The notes beneath the pieces were generated by a model. That model saw nothing but the letters and a program-made list of their open reading frames with translations, did not search any database and was not told the DNA's origin. DNA of 26,229 nt from an uncultured Lachnospiraceae bacterium (lineage in GTDB: Bacteria; Bacillota; Clostridia; Lachnospirales; Lachnospiraceae). Of the stretch, positions 8,330 to 16,122 are shown in pieces (position 1 is the stretch's first letter; each line of letters starts with the position of its first letter). Location: contig CAKRNX010000014.1 of assembly GCA_934371475.1 (NCBI GenBank), forward strand, positions 1-26,229, in the 5' to 3' direction. A program made the position numbers and the translations under genes.

Positions 8330-9124
8330 CTAACATTTGGCGCTCCTGCAATAATCCTCCCGCATCTGGCGGATCTGTTCCTTTAGCGTCTCCTCGTCGT
8401 ACTCTTCCCGCTGCCCCGGCTCTCCGGCCTTTTTGCATATCTCCGCATTATATTCCTGGATTCTCGAGATCAGATACCCGTCTGCCCCCAGCTGACGCAG
8501 CTTTTCCCTGTACTGATCCTCTTTCAGGTAAAGCGGCAGTACACTGACATATTTTCGCATCATTTCTTTTGTCTTTACCTGCTTCCACGCGCGGAAAAAA
8601 CAGTCTGCCGCATCCTCAAACTGAAACAGTCTGGCATAAGCACATCCCAGATTGTTCCAGATCTCCGCATAAAACTGCGTTCCCAGTTTGCCCGGACCTT
8701 TTCTGCCCAGGATCTGGTAATACTCATGCATTGCGTTACCATACATGCCGCATTTGACCAGGTAATCTCCCTTCAGCTTCTGGCGCACATCCTCCGGCTG
8801 CACCTCCAGCTTACTGAGCCTTTCCTGCATCTGCCGCATCCGCTCCGGCGACAGGTATCCGATCTCCCGGAAGATAGGCATAACAAAATAAGCGATGCCG
8901 TCCTGACGCTCCAGCTGTTCATACAGCTGCCGGTACAGTTTTTTCAGCCCCAGTTCATCCCTTAGCCAGTCACAGAGCGCCTCATTGACAATCGTCTGGT
9001 CAATCAGACAGACATTCTCATAAAGATAAAAACACAGTTCTTCAATCGTATAAATATTTGTGCTGATGCTTTCAATATAATAGGGCTTATCAGCCCGCTT
9101 TACCTGACAAAGATCAAAACCCAT
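8330..9124 (-). CDS. TPR-like helical protein of unknown function, 264 aa
   Basis: A soluble, mostly helical protein with no signal peptide or membrane segment. Residues 115-200 look like paired tetratricopeptide helices: KGDYLVKCGMYGNAMHEYYQIL, then WNNLGCAYARLFQFEDAADCFFRAW, which carries the LG-AYA-L--FEDAA--F-A pattern. The N-terminal 110 residues (NIYTIEELCFYLYENVCLID) look like a separate helical domain, and the C-terminus is charged and possibly coiled. It is the last gene of the cluster with the DnaK-like and solenoid proteins, so a shared assembly is a reasonable inference. The ATG has a GGGGAG site. A perfect TATAAT lies at 9207-9212 on the minus strand, but no good -35 accompanies it. 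Confidence 0.75.
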   Translation of the reverse strand: MGFDLCQVKRADKPYYIESISTNIYTIEELCFYLYENVCLIDQTIVNEALCDWLRDELGLKKLYRQLYEQLERQDGIAYFVMPIFREIGYLSPERMRQMQERLSKLEVQPEDVRQKLKGDYLVKCGMYGNAMHEYYQILGRKGPGKLGTQFYAEIWNNLGCAYARLFQFEDAADCFFRAWKQVKTKEMMRKYVSVLPLYLKEDQYREKLRQLGADGYLISRIQEYNAEICKKAGEPGQREEYDEETLKEQIRQMREDYCRSAKC

Positions 9125-9203
9125 ATCTGTCTCCCCATCTCCCCTGTCATTATCTTATGCTGCGCGTCATATCCTGCAGCCCGCCGCCTGATGCCGCATG
9201 CAT

Positions 9204-9311
9204 TCAATTATACTTTGCATAAATGCAGTCATTCCCCATTTTCTTTATAAAGTGAACATTTTCATTCTGATTTTCCGCATACTCATACGGCTGAGAGATG
9301 CCTGTCTGCAT
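9204..9311 (-). CDS. Candidate 35-aa small protein
   Basis: The ATG directly abuts the stop codon of the DnaK-like gene (TGAATG), an arrangement suited to translation re-initiation. The peptide begins MQTGISQPYEYAENQNENV and ends IYAKYN. Its EYAxxxNxNVxF core is shared with the candidate small ORF at 21149-21274. No function is known, and there is no Shine-Dalgarno site of its own beyond the GAGAGA run inside the preceding gene. It could instead be untranslated sequence carrying a repeat. Confidence 0.3.
   Translation of the reverse strand: MQTGISQPYEYAENQNENVHFIKKMGNDCIYAKYN
9256..9289 (-). repeat. Short dispersed repeat, copy 3
   Basis: Matches the copy at 21231-21264 at 27 of 34 aligned positions, including an unbroken CCGCATACTCAT. 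It starts about 25 nt past the stop of the DnaK-like gene. The adjoining CATTTTCATTCTG (9257-9269) recurs at 26080-26092. Confidence 0.4.
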
Positions 9312-10475
9312 TCAGAATATAATCTCTCTTTTCCAGATCTTCCCGGATGGACGGTAAAATCCGCCAAATCCAAGATCTTCTGCCTCCACCACGCAGCGGG
9401 ATGCCGAAACAAAATAGACGCTCAGGCGCAGCCTCGTGGCCCGGTTCGGTCTCTTCGGGAAATCAGTCAGGCGCAGCAGACGGGATACTTCCTGTCCGCC
9501 CGTCATGGGCTTGGTAACAATCGTCAGCTCCGCCTCTTCATCCGGAATAATCTCACAGCTGTGACTTGCTTCATACCAGTTGACCCCGGCTGTGATCAGA
9601 GGATAGTATACTTCTTTCCCTCGGATCCGCAGGTACATTCCAAGATTTTCATGGACGATATCTTCTCCCATAAACAGAAGATCCGGCACAGTCATCAGCC
9701 CTGTCCGCTCCATCGCCCCATAACAGGCTCCTTTGGTAAAAAGATTTTTGCCCTGGAAGGCATGGCGGTGATAGCACAGATACTGAAACGAACGCTTTGC
9801 CCAGCTTTTATCAAAATAATCGCCGATCAGAAAGCAGGTCGTTACGTTTCTGCGATTAAATACCTTTTTAAGCAGTTCAAAAAACAGCCGGTCTCTCTCT
9901 CTGTCCCACTCTTCCTGGCCTCGCTGATCCCGCACCTGCTCATTGACCGGCTGTGCCGCCGCTTCTTCCACCGTCACAAGGGCCGGCCTGGTCGAACGGT
10001 CGATATGCAGCACGTAACCCGTCATACATTCCTGCTCGTACTCAAACAACGCGACATCCGCACTCCAAAGCTCTTTTTTCTGATTAATCGTATAATAATA
10101 GAAACTGGACCGATAATCCTGCATAAAAATATATTTCCGCAAAATCCCAAGTTTCATCAGTGCTTCCGGAATCCGCTCCCCCACAGGTTCTTTCATCTGC
10201 GGCACGCAGACCATCACACGCATTTCTTCCGGGCGTCCCATGCCCTCTACCCGCTTCAGACATCCTGCCAGAAATTCTGTCAGCGCATCAAGCGGTCCGG
10301 TCTTTTCCCACATCTGAACCCAGGCTTTTTCCGGCATGGGGATAAGATAGTTTTCACTGCCTCTGTCGCTCCCGGCCGTCACCGGTTCTTTCATTGTATT
10401 ATTATAATAAGTGATCTGTCCCCACTCCCGGCCCAGCTGCAGCCCCAGAAGCAGCTCATTTTTTTCCAGTATCAT
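9312..10475 (-). CDS. Divergent DnaK/actin-like protein, 387 aa (probably DUF5716)
   Basis: Its order of motifs follows HSP70. LLGLQLGREWGQITYYN (9-25) stands where DnaK has IGIDLGTTNS. MRVMVCVPQ (85-93) is followed by a strand-like ADVALFEYEQ (139-148) in the phosphate-2 position. CFLIGDYFDKSW to LFTKGACYGA (214-254) parallels the LVGGSTRIP to DEAVALGAA adenosine region. From about 290 the tail (YPLITAGVNW, LTDFPKRPN, LSVYFVSASRCVVEAEDLG) parallels the substrate-binding beta domain. The key residues are altered: no DLGTTN, no DLGGGT, no GGS. It is therefore probably a pseudo-ATPase or an enzyme with a changed nucleotide site. From memory the family is DUF5716 of Lachnospiraceae. The Shine-Dalgarno site is weak (AAGAGTGG). 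It lies 37 bp after the 1181-aa gene. Confidence 0.7.
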   Translation of the reverse strand: MILEKNELLLGLQLGREWGQITYYNNTMKEPVTAGSDRGSENYLIPMPEKAWVQMWEKTGPLDALTEFLAGCLKRVEGMGRPEEMRVMVCVPQMKEPVGERIPEALMKLGILRKYIFMQDYRSSFYYYTINQKKELWSADVALFEYEQECMTGYVLHIDRSTRPALVTVEEAAAQPVNEQVRDQRGQEEWDRERDRLFFELLKKVFNRRNVTTCFLIGDYFDKSWAKRSFQYLCYHRHAFQGKNLFTKGACYGAMERTGLMTVPDLLFMGEDIVHENLGMYLRIRGKEVYYPLITAGVNWYEASHSCEIIPDEEAELTIVTKPMTGGQEVSRLLRLTDFPKRPNRATRLRLSVYFVSASRCVVEAEDLGFGGFYRPSGKIWKREIIF

Positions 10476-10512
10476 TCTGATGCCACTCTTTCCCAGCGAT
10501 TGTCCCTGCTGT

Positions 10513-13500
10513 CTAAATCAGTGTAAAAATCTCTTTTGTCAGGTAATCCAGCTGCCTGTAAGTCTCCAAATCCTTCTGTATGCCCTCTCTATCCCCAGCC
10601 TCCTGCTCTTTCAAAATCCGGTTGAGCAGCTCATATCTGCTGTTTCCGCTGTCCTGGACGCTGTGCGCCTGCAGTACCCTGACATCACTCGTTCTCACGG
10701 TCTGATCAGGCCGGATCTCTTCGATATAGCATTCCAGTTCTTCTCCGTAAAACAAAATTAGCTCTTTTACATAAATCCCCTCAAAACAGTTCTGCATCGG
10801 CTCCCTGTGATACTCTTCTCCGCTTCCCCTTGGGCGGGAATGCAGGAATACAACACTCTTGGGATTAGCTACATATTCGAGAAATACCTTGTCCTCAAGC
10901 TGATACGGTCTGCGCAGCCTTCGGGGAAACTTCTGGTAAAACGCAAAGCGCATCCCGTGACCGTTGTATTCTGCCAGCAGTTCTCCTGCAATCCGCTCCT
11001 GCTCCGCACTCATCTCCACCTGTCTGGAATAATAGCGAAGCAGCGCAAGCTTGCTGACATCCTCCATCTCAAGTCCTTCCAGATAACTCTTTTCCAGATA
11101 TTCAAACATGATCTCCGCCACTGGCAGATCCTTGACAAAATATTCATAAGATTTCAGAATCACGTAGGCCATGCAGATCTTCTTGCGTCCCAGCTTATAC
11201 TGATAGGAAACAAACACCGGCTCTGTCCCGTAAGTCCCCGTCCGCGTAAACAGCAGCAGACTCAAAATTTTTTCTTCCAGCACCATCGTGTCCAGTTCGT
11301 ACTGCTTTCCGGTATTCCACAGCCGCTTCATATCCTCAATAGGTCCGTCGTAGTACATCAGCAGGTACGTCAGGATATTATCATCATATTTGCCATAATC
11401 ATAGCACTGATAGCAGTAGGCCAACAGTACGGCATTCTCCTCATATTCACGCGCCAGCACTGTCTGGCTGCAGATGCGCACCAGATGAATCAGAGGAATC
11501 TGCTCCGAGCCATACGTTTCCAGCAGAGTAAACGCCTCCTCATACATTCCTTCCTGAGTCAGCAGCGTCAGCAGCGCTTTTTTGTCCGCTTCCTCAAATT
11601 CCGCATACGGGATCTGCTTCAGATACGCAAACAGGTCATCATCTCCCATATGCTCCATATAATATTCCAGCACCATCCTGCGGCAGCGCTTCCGATACTC
11701 ATCCCGCAATTGATCCATATTGCAGGCCGCCTTGAGGTAAGCCAGCACTTTCCTGTCCGCCGTACCCTGACGGCAGGCCGCCGCACTCATGTAAAACACC
11801 AGTCCGGGATAGTCCGGCGTAAGCTCCTGACAGTATGTCATCAGCTTCGGAACATCCAGCAGGCGCTCTGCCATGTACAGCGATGTAGATGCGTACCGGT
11901 TTCCGTCGGCGTCCACCAGAAAAATCCTGGCATCCTCCGTATAGATCTGAACCTGCGCACTGCCGTGGCTGAGCACCGCTGTCTGTTCTCCCTTCAGATC
12001 GACGTGACTTACCACGATAGACTTCATATTCGGATTCTTACATGTTACTTCAAATGTAAACATCATTTTGGCCAGTTTCACAGCCAGCGGACGGTTCAGG
12101 AGCTGCCGGCTTACATAGCGCTCATACAGTACCGCCAGATTTTCATCAATCCGTCCCAGCTCCATCTGTTCCATCAGAAACTTCTCGATAGCTTCCCGAA
12201 GGCTCCGGTAAACCTGCGGTATCTGTTCCCGCCGATCCGAAATATTCCGGTAAATTCTGGCGCGTCTGTGATAATCCATCGTATTATTGTAGAGAAAATA
12301 CATCCTGATAATCTGCGGCATTTTTTCAATGCCATTGACGTCCATCGTCTCCATATAATATTCATAGAGCCCTGTAATGCGCAGATCGCTTCCCACTCCC
12401 AGCGCATACCATTCAAAACACTCCTGCTCTCTGCGATCACCCGCAATCAGCACGGTACACACCGCTTTGAGCGTATCAAGACTGCGGTGTACTTCGTAAC
12501 AGTTCTCTAAAATCTCCAGCAGTGCTCTGCTGTACCCTCTCTGATGCAGCGCCAGATTAGCCGTCTGATCTGCCAGATCCTGCGTCATCAGGCCGCGGCG
12601 TACCGCAAATGACAGCACCTTCAGCTCAAAAGCATTCAGCCGCCGCAGCAGAAACGGATCTTTGCGAAGCAACAAATACGCCTCCAGATACATAATAGGA
12701 CTGCTGCATCCGTTGCGGACCTGCACACCGATCGCCTCCAGTTTGGCGGCCGGACTGGTCAGAAAACGCTCCTGCAGATACAGCAGGATCCACTGAAGCA
12801 CCCAACAGTCCCTGTTTTGAAGAAGAAGCTGTTCTACCCTGGCCTCCACCTGATCCACATACTCTGCATCCCTGTGAAAAAATGTCGAAACATAAAGATA
12901 AAATCCATACCGTTCCGGCGTGTTCAGCCGCTGTGGCTGCTTCTCTACCGCCTGTAAAAGCTTGTATCCTTTCGCTCGCTTGTCATCAGCAAACAGCAGC
13001 TGTATCTCCATCAGATCTGCAAACACATCACTGCCGCCTGCACGCCTGTAAGTGTCAATCACACCCAGAGACCGGTCAATCCACGGCTGCATCTCCATAC
13101 GTTTCAGGCGAAAATCCAGATAAAGACCTTCCAGTTTTTTCCGCATGATCTTCTGCACTCTGTGCTGACGCCTGCTCTCGGAGTCTGTACACCGGCTCAC
13201 AGTCACTTCAAAACAGAGTGTCTGATAACAGGTGCTAACCCTGATCCGTCCGTAATTCCTGCCTGCATGAAGAAAATTGGAATCAATCACAAACCCAAGC
13301 TCATACTGATCCCCCGCAAACTCATCAGTCGTAATCGTCTTTTTCTCCGGGCGCAGGAACCGGCAGTCCGAGCTGATCTCAATCTTAAGAAATCCCCAGC
13401 TGCCACGGTGCAGCGTCAGCGTCTCCCTTACCGGATGATCTGCTGCTTCCATCCGCAGCTCTTCACTGTCCAGCGAAAGCTCCACAGGATCTTTCAACCC

Positions 13501-14058
13501 GCATCCGATAAAAAATTCCTCCAGACTCTGATAATGAAAAGAAGCCTCTTTCAGTGCATCGTAAAGTACGAGCCTATCTGGCTCCTTCTCCTCCAAGAGC
13601 TGCCTGAATTCCGCTCCGGTAAATACAGGATATGCAGACTGAAAATCCTGTCTGGCCAGCTCTTTTAATGCCTCTGTGCTGTCAATTTCTCCTACCTGAT
13701 CAACCGGTGTCTTTTCGCGGATCCTGATCCGGTAAGGGATCATATACTCTCCCAGATCCGTACAGAATGTAAAACAGCCGTCCGTCTCCTCGCCTTCCCG
13801 CAGCCCGCTGGTATCAATCTGATAAAAGATCCTGTTTGAGATCCCGAAAAATTCCAGCGGATCAAACGTCACCCTGGGATTGGAAGAATAAAGAAAACCT
13901 CTGACCTTTCTCTCCTGTGGATGAGACACGGTAAAATTCCCGTGCAGCACCTCCCCGGCATCGGTTTCCAGATCAATGCGCTCCTGAGAAAGCTTCAACG
14001 CCGGCGTCTCATATTCAAATTTTCCGTTTAACAACTGTTCAATCCGCTTTATCAACAC
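10513..14058 (-). CDS. Large beta-sandwich plus alpha-solenoid protein, 1181 aa (probably DUF5717)
   Basis: No characterised family is recognised; from memory it matches DUF5717, known mainly in Lachnospiraceae. Residues 25-115 and about 190-300 each read as an immunoglobulin-like beta sandwich (GNFTVSHPQERKVRGFLYSS; TLTLHRGSWGFLKIEISSD). Residues 300-1000 are almost entirely helical, with amphipathic repeats like TPR or HAT arrays, interrupted by a short beta segment near 720 (VVSHVDLKGEQTAVL). A final mixed domain of some 130 residues follows. There is no signal peptide or membrane helix, so it is probably a cytoplasmic scaffold. The start is GTG, with TTG next in frame; only a weak GGGTGA precedes them, so the exact start is uncertain. 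It lies between nrdR and the DnaK-like gene. Confidence 0.75.
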   Translation of the reverse strand: MLIKRIEQLLNGKFEYETPALKLSQERIDLETDAGEVLHGNFTVSHPQERKVRGFLYSSNPRVTFDPLEFFGISNRIFYQIDTSGLREGEETDGCFTFCTDLGEYMIPYRIRIREKTPVDQVGEIDSTEALKELARQDFQSAYPVFTGAEFRQLLEEKEPDRLVLYDALKEASFHYQSLEEFFIGCGLKDPVELSLDSEELRMEAADHPVRETLTLHRGSWGFLKIEISSDCRFLRPEKKTITTDEFAGDQYELGFVIDSNFLHAGRNYGRIRVSTCYQTLCFEVTVSRCTDSESRRQHRVQKIMRKKLEGLYLDFRLKRMEMQPWIDRSLGVIDTYRRAGGSDVFADLMEIQLLFADDKRAKGYKLLQAVEKQPQRLNTPERYGFYLYVSTFFHRDAEYVDQVEARVEQLLLQNRDCWVLQWILLYLQERFLTSPAAKLEAIGVQVRNGCSSPIMYLEAYLLLRKDPFLLRRLNAFELKVLSFAVRRGLMTQDLADQTANLALHQRGYSRALLEILENCYEVHRSLDTLKAVCTVLIAGDRREQECFEWYALGVGSDLRITGLYEYYMETMDVNGIEKMPQIIRMYFLYNNTMDYHRRARIYRNISDRREQIPQVYRSLREAIEKFLMEQMELGRIDENLAVLYERYVSRQLLNRPLAVKLAKMMFTFEVTCKNPNMKSIVVSHVDLKGEQTAVLSHGSAQVQIYTEDARIFLVDADGNRYASTSLYMAERLLDVPKLMTYCQELTPDYPGLVFYMSAAACRQGTADRKVLAYLKAACNMDQLRDEYRKRCRRMVLEYYMEHMGDDDLFAYLKQIPYAEFEEADKKALLTLLTQEGMYEEAFTLLETYGSEQIPLIHLVRICSQTVLAREYEENAVLLAYCYQCYDYGKYDDNILTYLLMYYDGPIEDMKRLWNTGKQYELDTMVLEEKILSLLLFTRTGTYGTEPVFVSYQYKLGRKKICMAYVILKSYEYFVKDLPVAEIMFEYLEKSYLEGLEMEDVSKLALLRYYSRQVEMSAEQERIAGELLAEYNGHGMRFAFYQKFPRRLRRPYQLEDKVFLEYVANPKSVVFLHSRPRGSGEEYHREPMQNCFEGIYVKELILFYGEELECYIEEIRPDQTVRTSDVRVLQAHSVQDSGNSRYELLNRILKEQEAGDREGIQKDLETYRQLDYLTKEIFTLI

Positions 14059-14073
14059 TTTTCACCCGCTATC

Positions 14074-14113
14074 AAAGAAAGCTGCGCAAAAACAGAATTT
14101 GTTTCCGTGCAGC
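14074..14113 (-). terminator. Attenuator-like hairpin between nrdR and the 1181-aa gene
   Basis: On the minus strand GCTGC (14109-14113) pairs with GCAGC (14081-14085), with a long inner stem CGGAAACA/TGTTTTTG that uses two G-T pairs. TTTCTTT follows. It lies in the 63-bp gap, so it may reduce rather than stop readthrough into the large gene. Confidence 0.4.
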
Positions 14114-14121
14114 CCCGATTT

Positions 14122-14571
14122 CTACTCTAATATTTTTTTCAGTTCATCCATAAAAGTATTCACATCTTTAAACTCCCGGTAAACTGAAGCGAACCGGACA
14201 TAGGCCACCGCATCCAGATTTTTCAGCCCATCCATCACAATCTCCCCGATTACCTTGCTCTCTATCTCTTTTTCCTCTCTGTTGAAAATCTCTGTCTCCG
14301 CCCGGTCAATCATCTCCTTGATCTTTGGGATCGGCACCGGACGTTTGTAGCAGGCACGCATGACTCCTGCCTCGATCTTTCCGCGATCATATACCTCTCT
14401 GGTCCTGTCCTTCTTAATCACTGCCAGAGGAATCATCTCCACTTTCTCATAAGTAGTAAATCTGCGGCCACACCGGTCACACATTCTCCTCCTGCGGATG
14501 GAACTGTTATCCTCCGCCGGCCTGGAATCCACCACTCTCGTATCTGCCTGATTACAGAAAGGACATTTCAT
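14122..14571 (-). CDS. nrdR: Transcriptional repressor NrdR, 149 aa
   Basis: Represses ribonucleotide reductase genes in response to ATP/dATP. A zinc ribbon has Cys3, Cys6, Cys31 and Cys34 (CPFC, CDRC), with RRRRMCDRCGRRFTTYE as the usual signature. The rest (about 49-139) is the ATP-cone, beginning VIKKDRTREVYDRGKI. The frame extends 27 codons upstream, but the ATG at 14571 has AAAGGAGG 7 nt ahead and gives the family's standard MKCPFC start and length. It is first in a minus-strand run and is divergent from ylmC-sigG. No ribonucleotide reductase gene lies in the window. Confidence 0.97.
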   Translation of the reverse strand: MKCPFCNQADTRVVDSRPAEDNSSIRRRRMCDRCGRRFTTYEKVEMIPLAVIKKDRTREVYDRGKIEAGVMRACYKRPVPIPKIKEMIDRAETEIFNREEKEIESKVIGEIVMDGLKNLDAVAYVRFASVYREFKDVNTFMDELKKILE

Positions 14572-14666
14572 GTCGCAGCCTCCTTTGAGATAGAGTGCAA
14601 GAATGCCCCGGCATCCTTGCTGAAAGATGATAGTCACCTCACATCTGATCATCCTCTAATAGGTTA

Positions 14667-14695
14667 AGTATAGCGAATCCGTGAATACCTGTCAA
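14667..14695 (-). promoter_or_regulatory. nrdR: Strong sigma-A promoter for nrdR
   Basis: A perfect TTGACA (14690-14695) lies 17 nt from TATACT (14667-14672) on the minus strand. The leader is about 90 nt and holds weak GATGAT/ATCATC arms (14626-14631, 14648-14653). It probably also drives the DnaK-like cluster downstream. Confidence 0.8.
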
Positions 14696-14849
14696 GCAGT
14701 CGTGTTGCTTCCGCGCGTTTACAGCTCCCTGCAAAACACAGGCACACAGCTTCCCATGCCCCTGCATATACTGAAACAAACGTGTACTGCATACTGTTGC
14801 TAATTTCCTGCATCTGCCTTACACATCCGCTGTCCGGGAGGTTCTTTCT

Positions 14850-15107
14850 ATGCGCTTCTGTGAACTGAAACAGAAGGAAGTCATCAATATCTGCAGCTGC
14901 CGTTCTCTCGGCTGTGTCAGCGATCTTGAACTAGACTGCCAGAGCGGTGCTGTTCTGTCTCTGATTGTTCCCGGTCCAGGAAAGCTCTGCTGGTTCCTCG
15001 GCCGAGACACAGAATTTCTCATTCCCTGGGAATGCATTCTGCAGATTGGCGCAGACATTATCCTGGTCAAAATCGACGAAGAAAAATGCCGCAGGCACTG
15101 TCAGTAA
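14850..15107 (+). CDS. ylmC: YlmC/YmxH family PRC-barrel sporulation protein, 85 aa
   Basis: A small beta-barrel protein of the PRC-barrel type found in spore formers. Visible features are the start MRFCELKQKEVINI, the CRSLGCVSDLELD segment and the IPWECILQIGADIILV end, all typical of this family. The role in sporulation is not well defined. The ATG has a GGGAGG site 8 nt upstream. It lies 134 bp before sigG on the same strand, a linkage common in Clostridia, although the order I remember is more often sigG before this gene. No clear sigma-A promoter is visible in the 278-bp gap shared with nrdR. Confidence 0.85.
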   Translation: MRFCELKQKEVINICSCRSLGCVSDLELDCQSGAVLSLIVPGPGKLCWFLGRDTEFLIPWECILQIGADIILVKIDEEKCRRHCQ

Positions 15108-15241
15108 ATGACTGCTGTCAAGGTCTATTATTTTTTATATTTTCCGCTCCATCGTATATTTCCGTCTCTTCCTGCGAATCATCTAATATTGCCGGCAACA
15201 TTCTTAAACCGGTTCAGAAAAAGTATGCAGGAGGAATCTAC

Positions 15242-16024
15242 ATGACAAACAGTAAAGTGGAAATATGCGGCGTGAACACCTCGAAACTCCCTGTTCTCAC
15301 CGAAGAAGAAAAGGAAGCTTTATTGGAACGGATCCAAACAGGAGACGCGCAGGCCAGAGAACTGTTCATCAAAGGCAATCTCCGGCTCGTACTCAGCGTT
15401 ATCCGGCGTTTTTCTTCCAGCAGCGAAAATGCGGACGACCTGTTTCAGATTGGCTGTATCGGCCTGATCAAAGCCATTGACAATTTTAATACGAAACTTG
15501 GTGTAAAATTCAGCACTTACGCCGTTCCCATGATTCTGGGAGAAATCAGACGCTACCTGCGGGACAATAATTCCATCCGCGTCTCCCGCTCTCTCCGTGA
15601 CATCGCCTACAAGGCAATCTACACCCGTGAAAACTATATGAAACAATATCTCAGGGAACCTACCATCTGCGAGATAGCCGGTGAAATCGGCATTCCCAAA
15701 GAAGAGATTGTGTTTGCCATGGACGCAATCCAGAATCCGGTCAGTCTCTATGATCCGGTCTATACCGAAGGCGGAGACACACTCTATGTGATGGATCAGA
15801 TCAGTGATAAGAAAAACAAAGAAGAAAACTGGGTGGAATCGATTGCTCTGGCAGAAGCCATGAAATGTCTGGATCAACGTGAAAAACATATCGTCACACT
15901 GCGCTTCTTTGAAGGACGGACACAGATGGAAGTGGCGGAGGAGATCGGGATCTCCCAGGCGCAGGTGAGCCGTCTCGAAAAAAATGCGCTCAAATCCATG
16001 CGACAGTATCTGCGGCCGGAATAA
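15242..16024 (+). CDS. sigG: Forespore sigma factor SigG, 260 aa
   Basis: Late forespore RNA polymerase sigma factor. The N-terminal KVEICGVNTSKLPVLT is the diagnostic SigG segment, the part linked to control by anti-sigma factors such as Gin. Region 2 has GNLRLVLSVIRRFS and DLFQIGCIGLIKAIDNFN; region 3 begins near REPTICEIAGEIG; region 4 is the helix-turn-helix EGRTQMEVAEEIGISQAQVSRLEKNAL. Length is normal. The frame extends upstream, but the ATG at 15242 has GGAGGA at ideal spacing. A CATCGTA at about 15163 fits the SigF/SigG -10 form, but I see no matching -35. Confidence 0.97.
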   Translation: MTNSKVEICGVNTSKLPVLTEEEKEALLERIQTGDAQARELFIKGNLRLVLSVIRRFSSSSENADDLFQIGCIGLIKAIDNFNTKLGVKFSTYAVPMILGEIRRYLRDNNSIRVSRSLRDIAYKAIYTRENYMKQYLREPTICEIAGEIGIPKEEIVFAMDAIQNPVSLYDPVYTEGGDTLYVMDQISDKKNKEENWVESIALAEAMKCLDQREKHIVTLRFFEGRTQMEVAEEIGISQAQVSRLEKNALKSMRQYLRPE

Positions 16025-16040
16025 TCTTCCGACCTTTTTT
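16014..16040 (+). terminator. sigG: Intrinsic terminator of sigG
   Basis: GGCCGGAA (16014-16021) pairs with TTCCGACC (16027-16034) with one mismatch and a 5-nt loop, and six Ts follow. The left arm lies within the last codons of sigG and the loop contains its TAA stop, so termination is very tight to the gene. Confidence 0.85.
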
Positions 16041-16074
16041 ATGCCATAGGAATTTGCGATTTTCTATGGCATAA
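16039..16074. repeat. Perfect 11-bp inverted repeat between sigG and the dipeptidase
   Basis: TTATGCCATAG (16039-16049) and CTATGGCATAA (16064-16074) flank a 14-nt loop. It directly follows the sigG T-run. Neither strand has a T-run after this stem; on the minus strand an A-run follows. It is therefore not a classic terminator, yet it is the only strong structure downstream of the dipeptidase gene. Confidence 0.6.
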
Positions 16075-16122
16075 GACAAGAGGAAACTGCATATGCTGTC
16101 TGCTCGCGCGGAACAAATTACA

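Noticed and set aside
9198..10526. 442-codon plus-strand frame opposite the DnaK-like gene
   Set aside because: Antisense shadow; composition is abnormal and there is no domain or ribosome site.
10807..12510. 567-codon plus-strand frame opposite the 1181-aa gene
   Set aside because: Antisense shadow with extreme His, Leu and Ile content and no recognisable motif.
14741..14812. Sporulation promoter before ylmC (CATACT near 14800)
   Set aside because: The possible -35 elements are at the wrong distance and the match is too loose to call.
15150..15175. SigF/SigG-type promoter before sigG (CATCGTA)
   Set aside because: The -10-like CATCGTA fits, but no GxATA-type -35 lies at 14-16 nt upstream.
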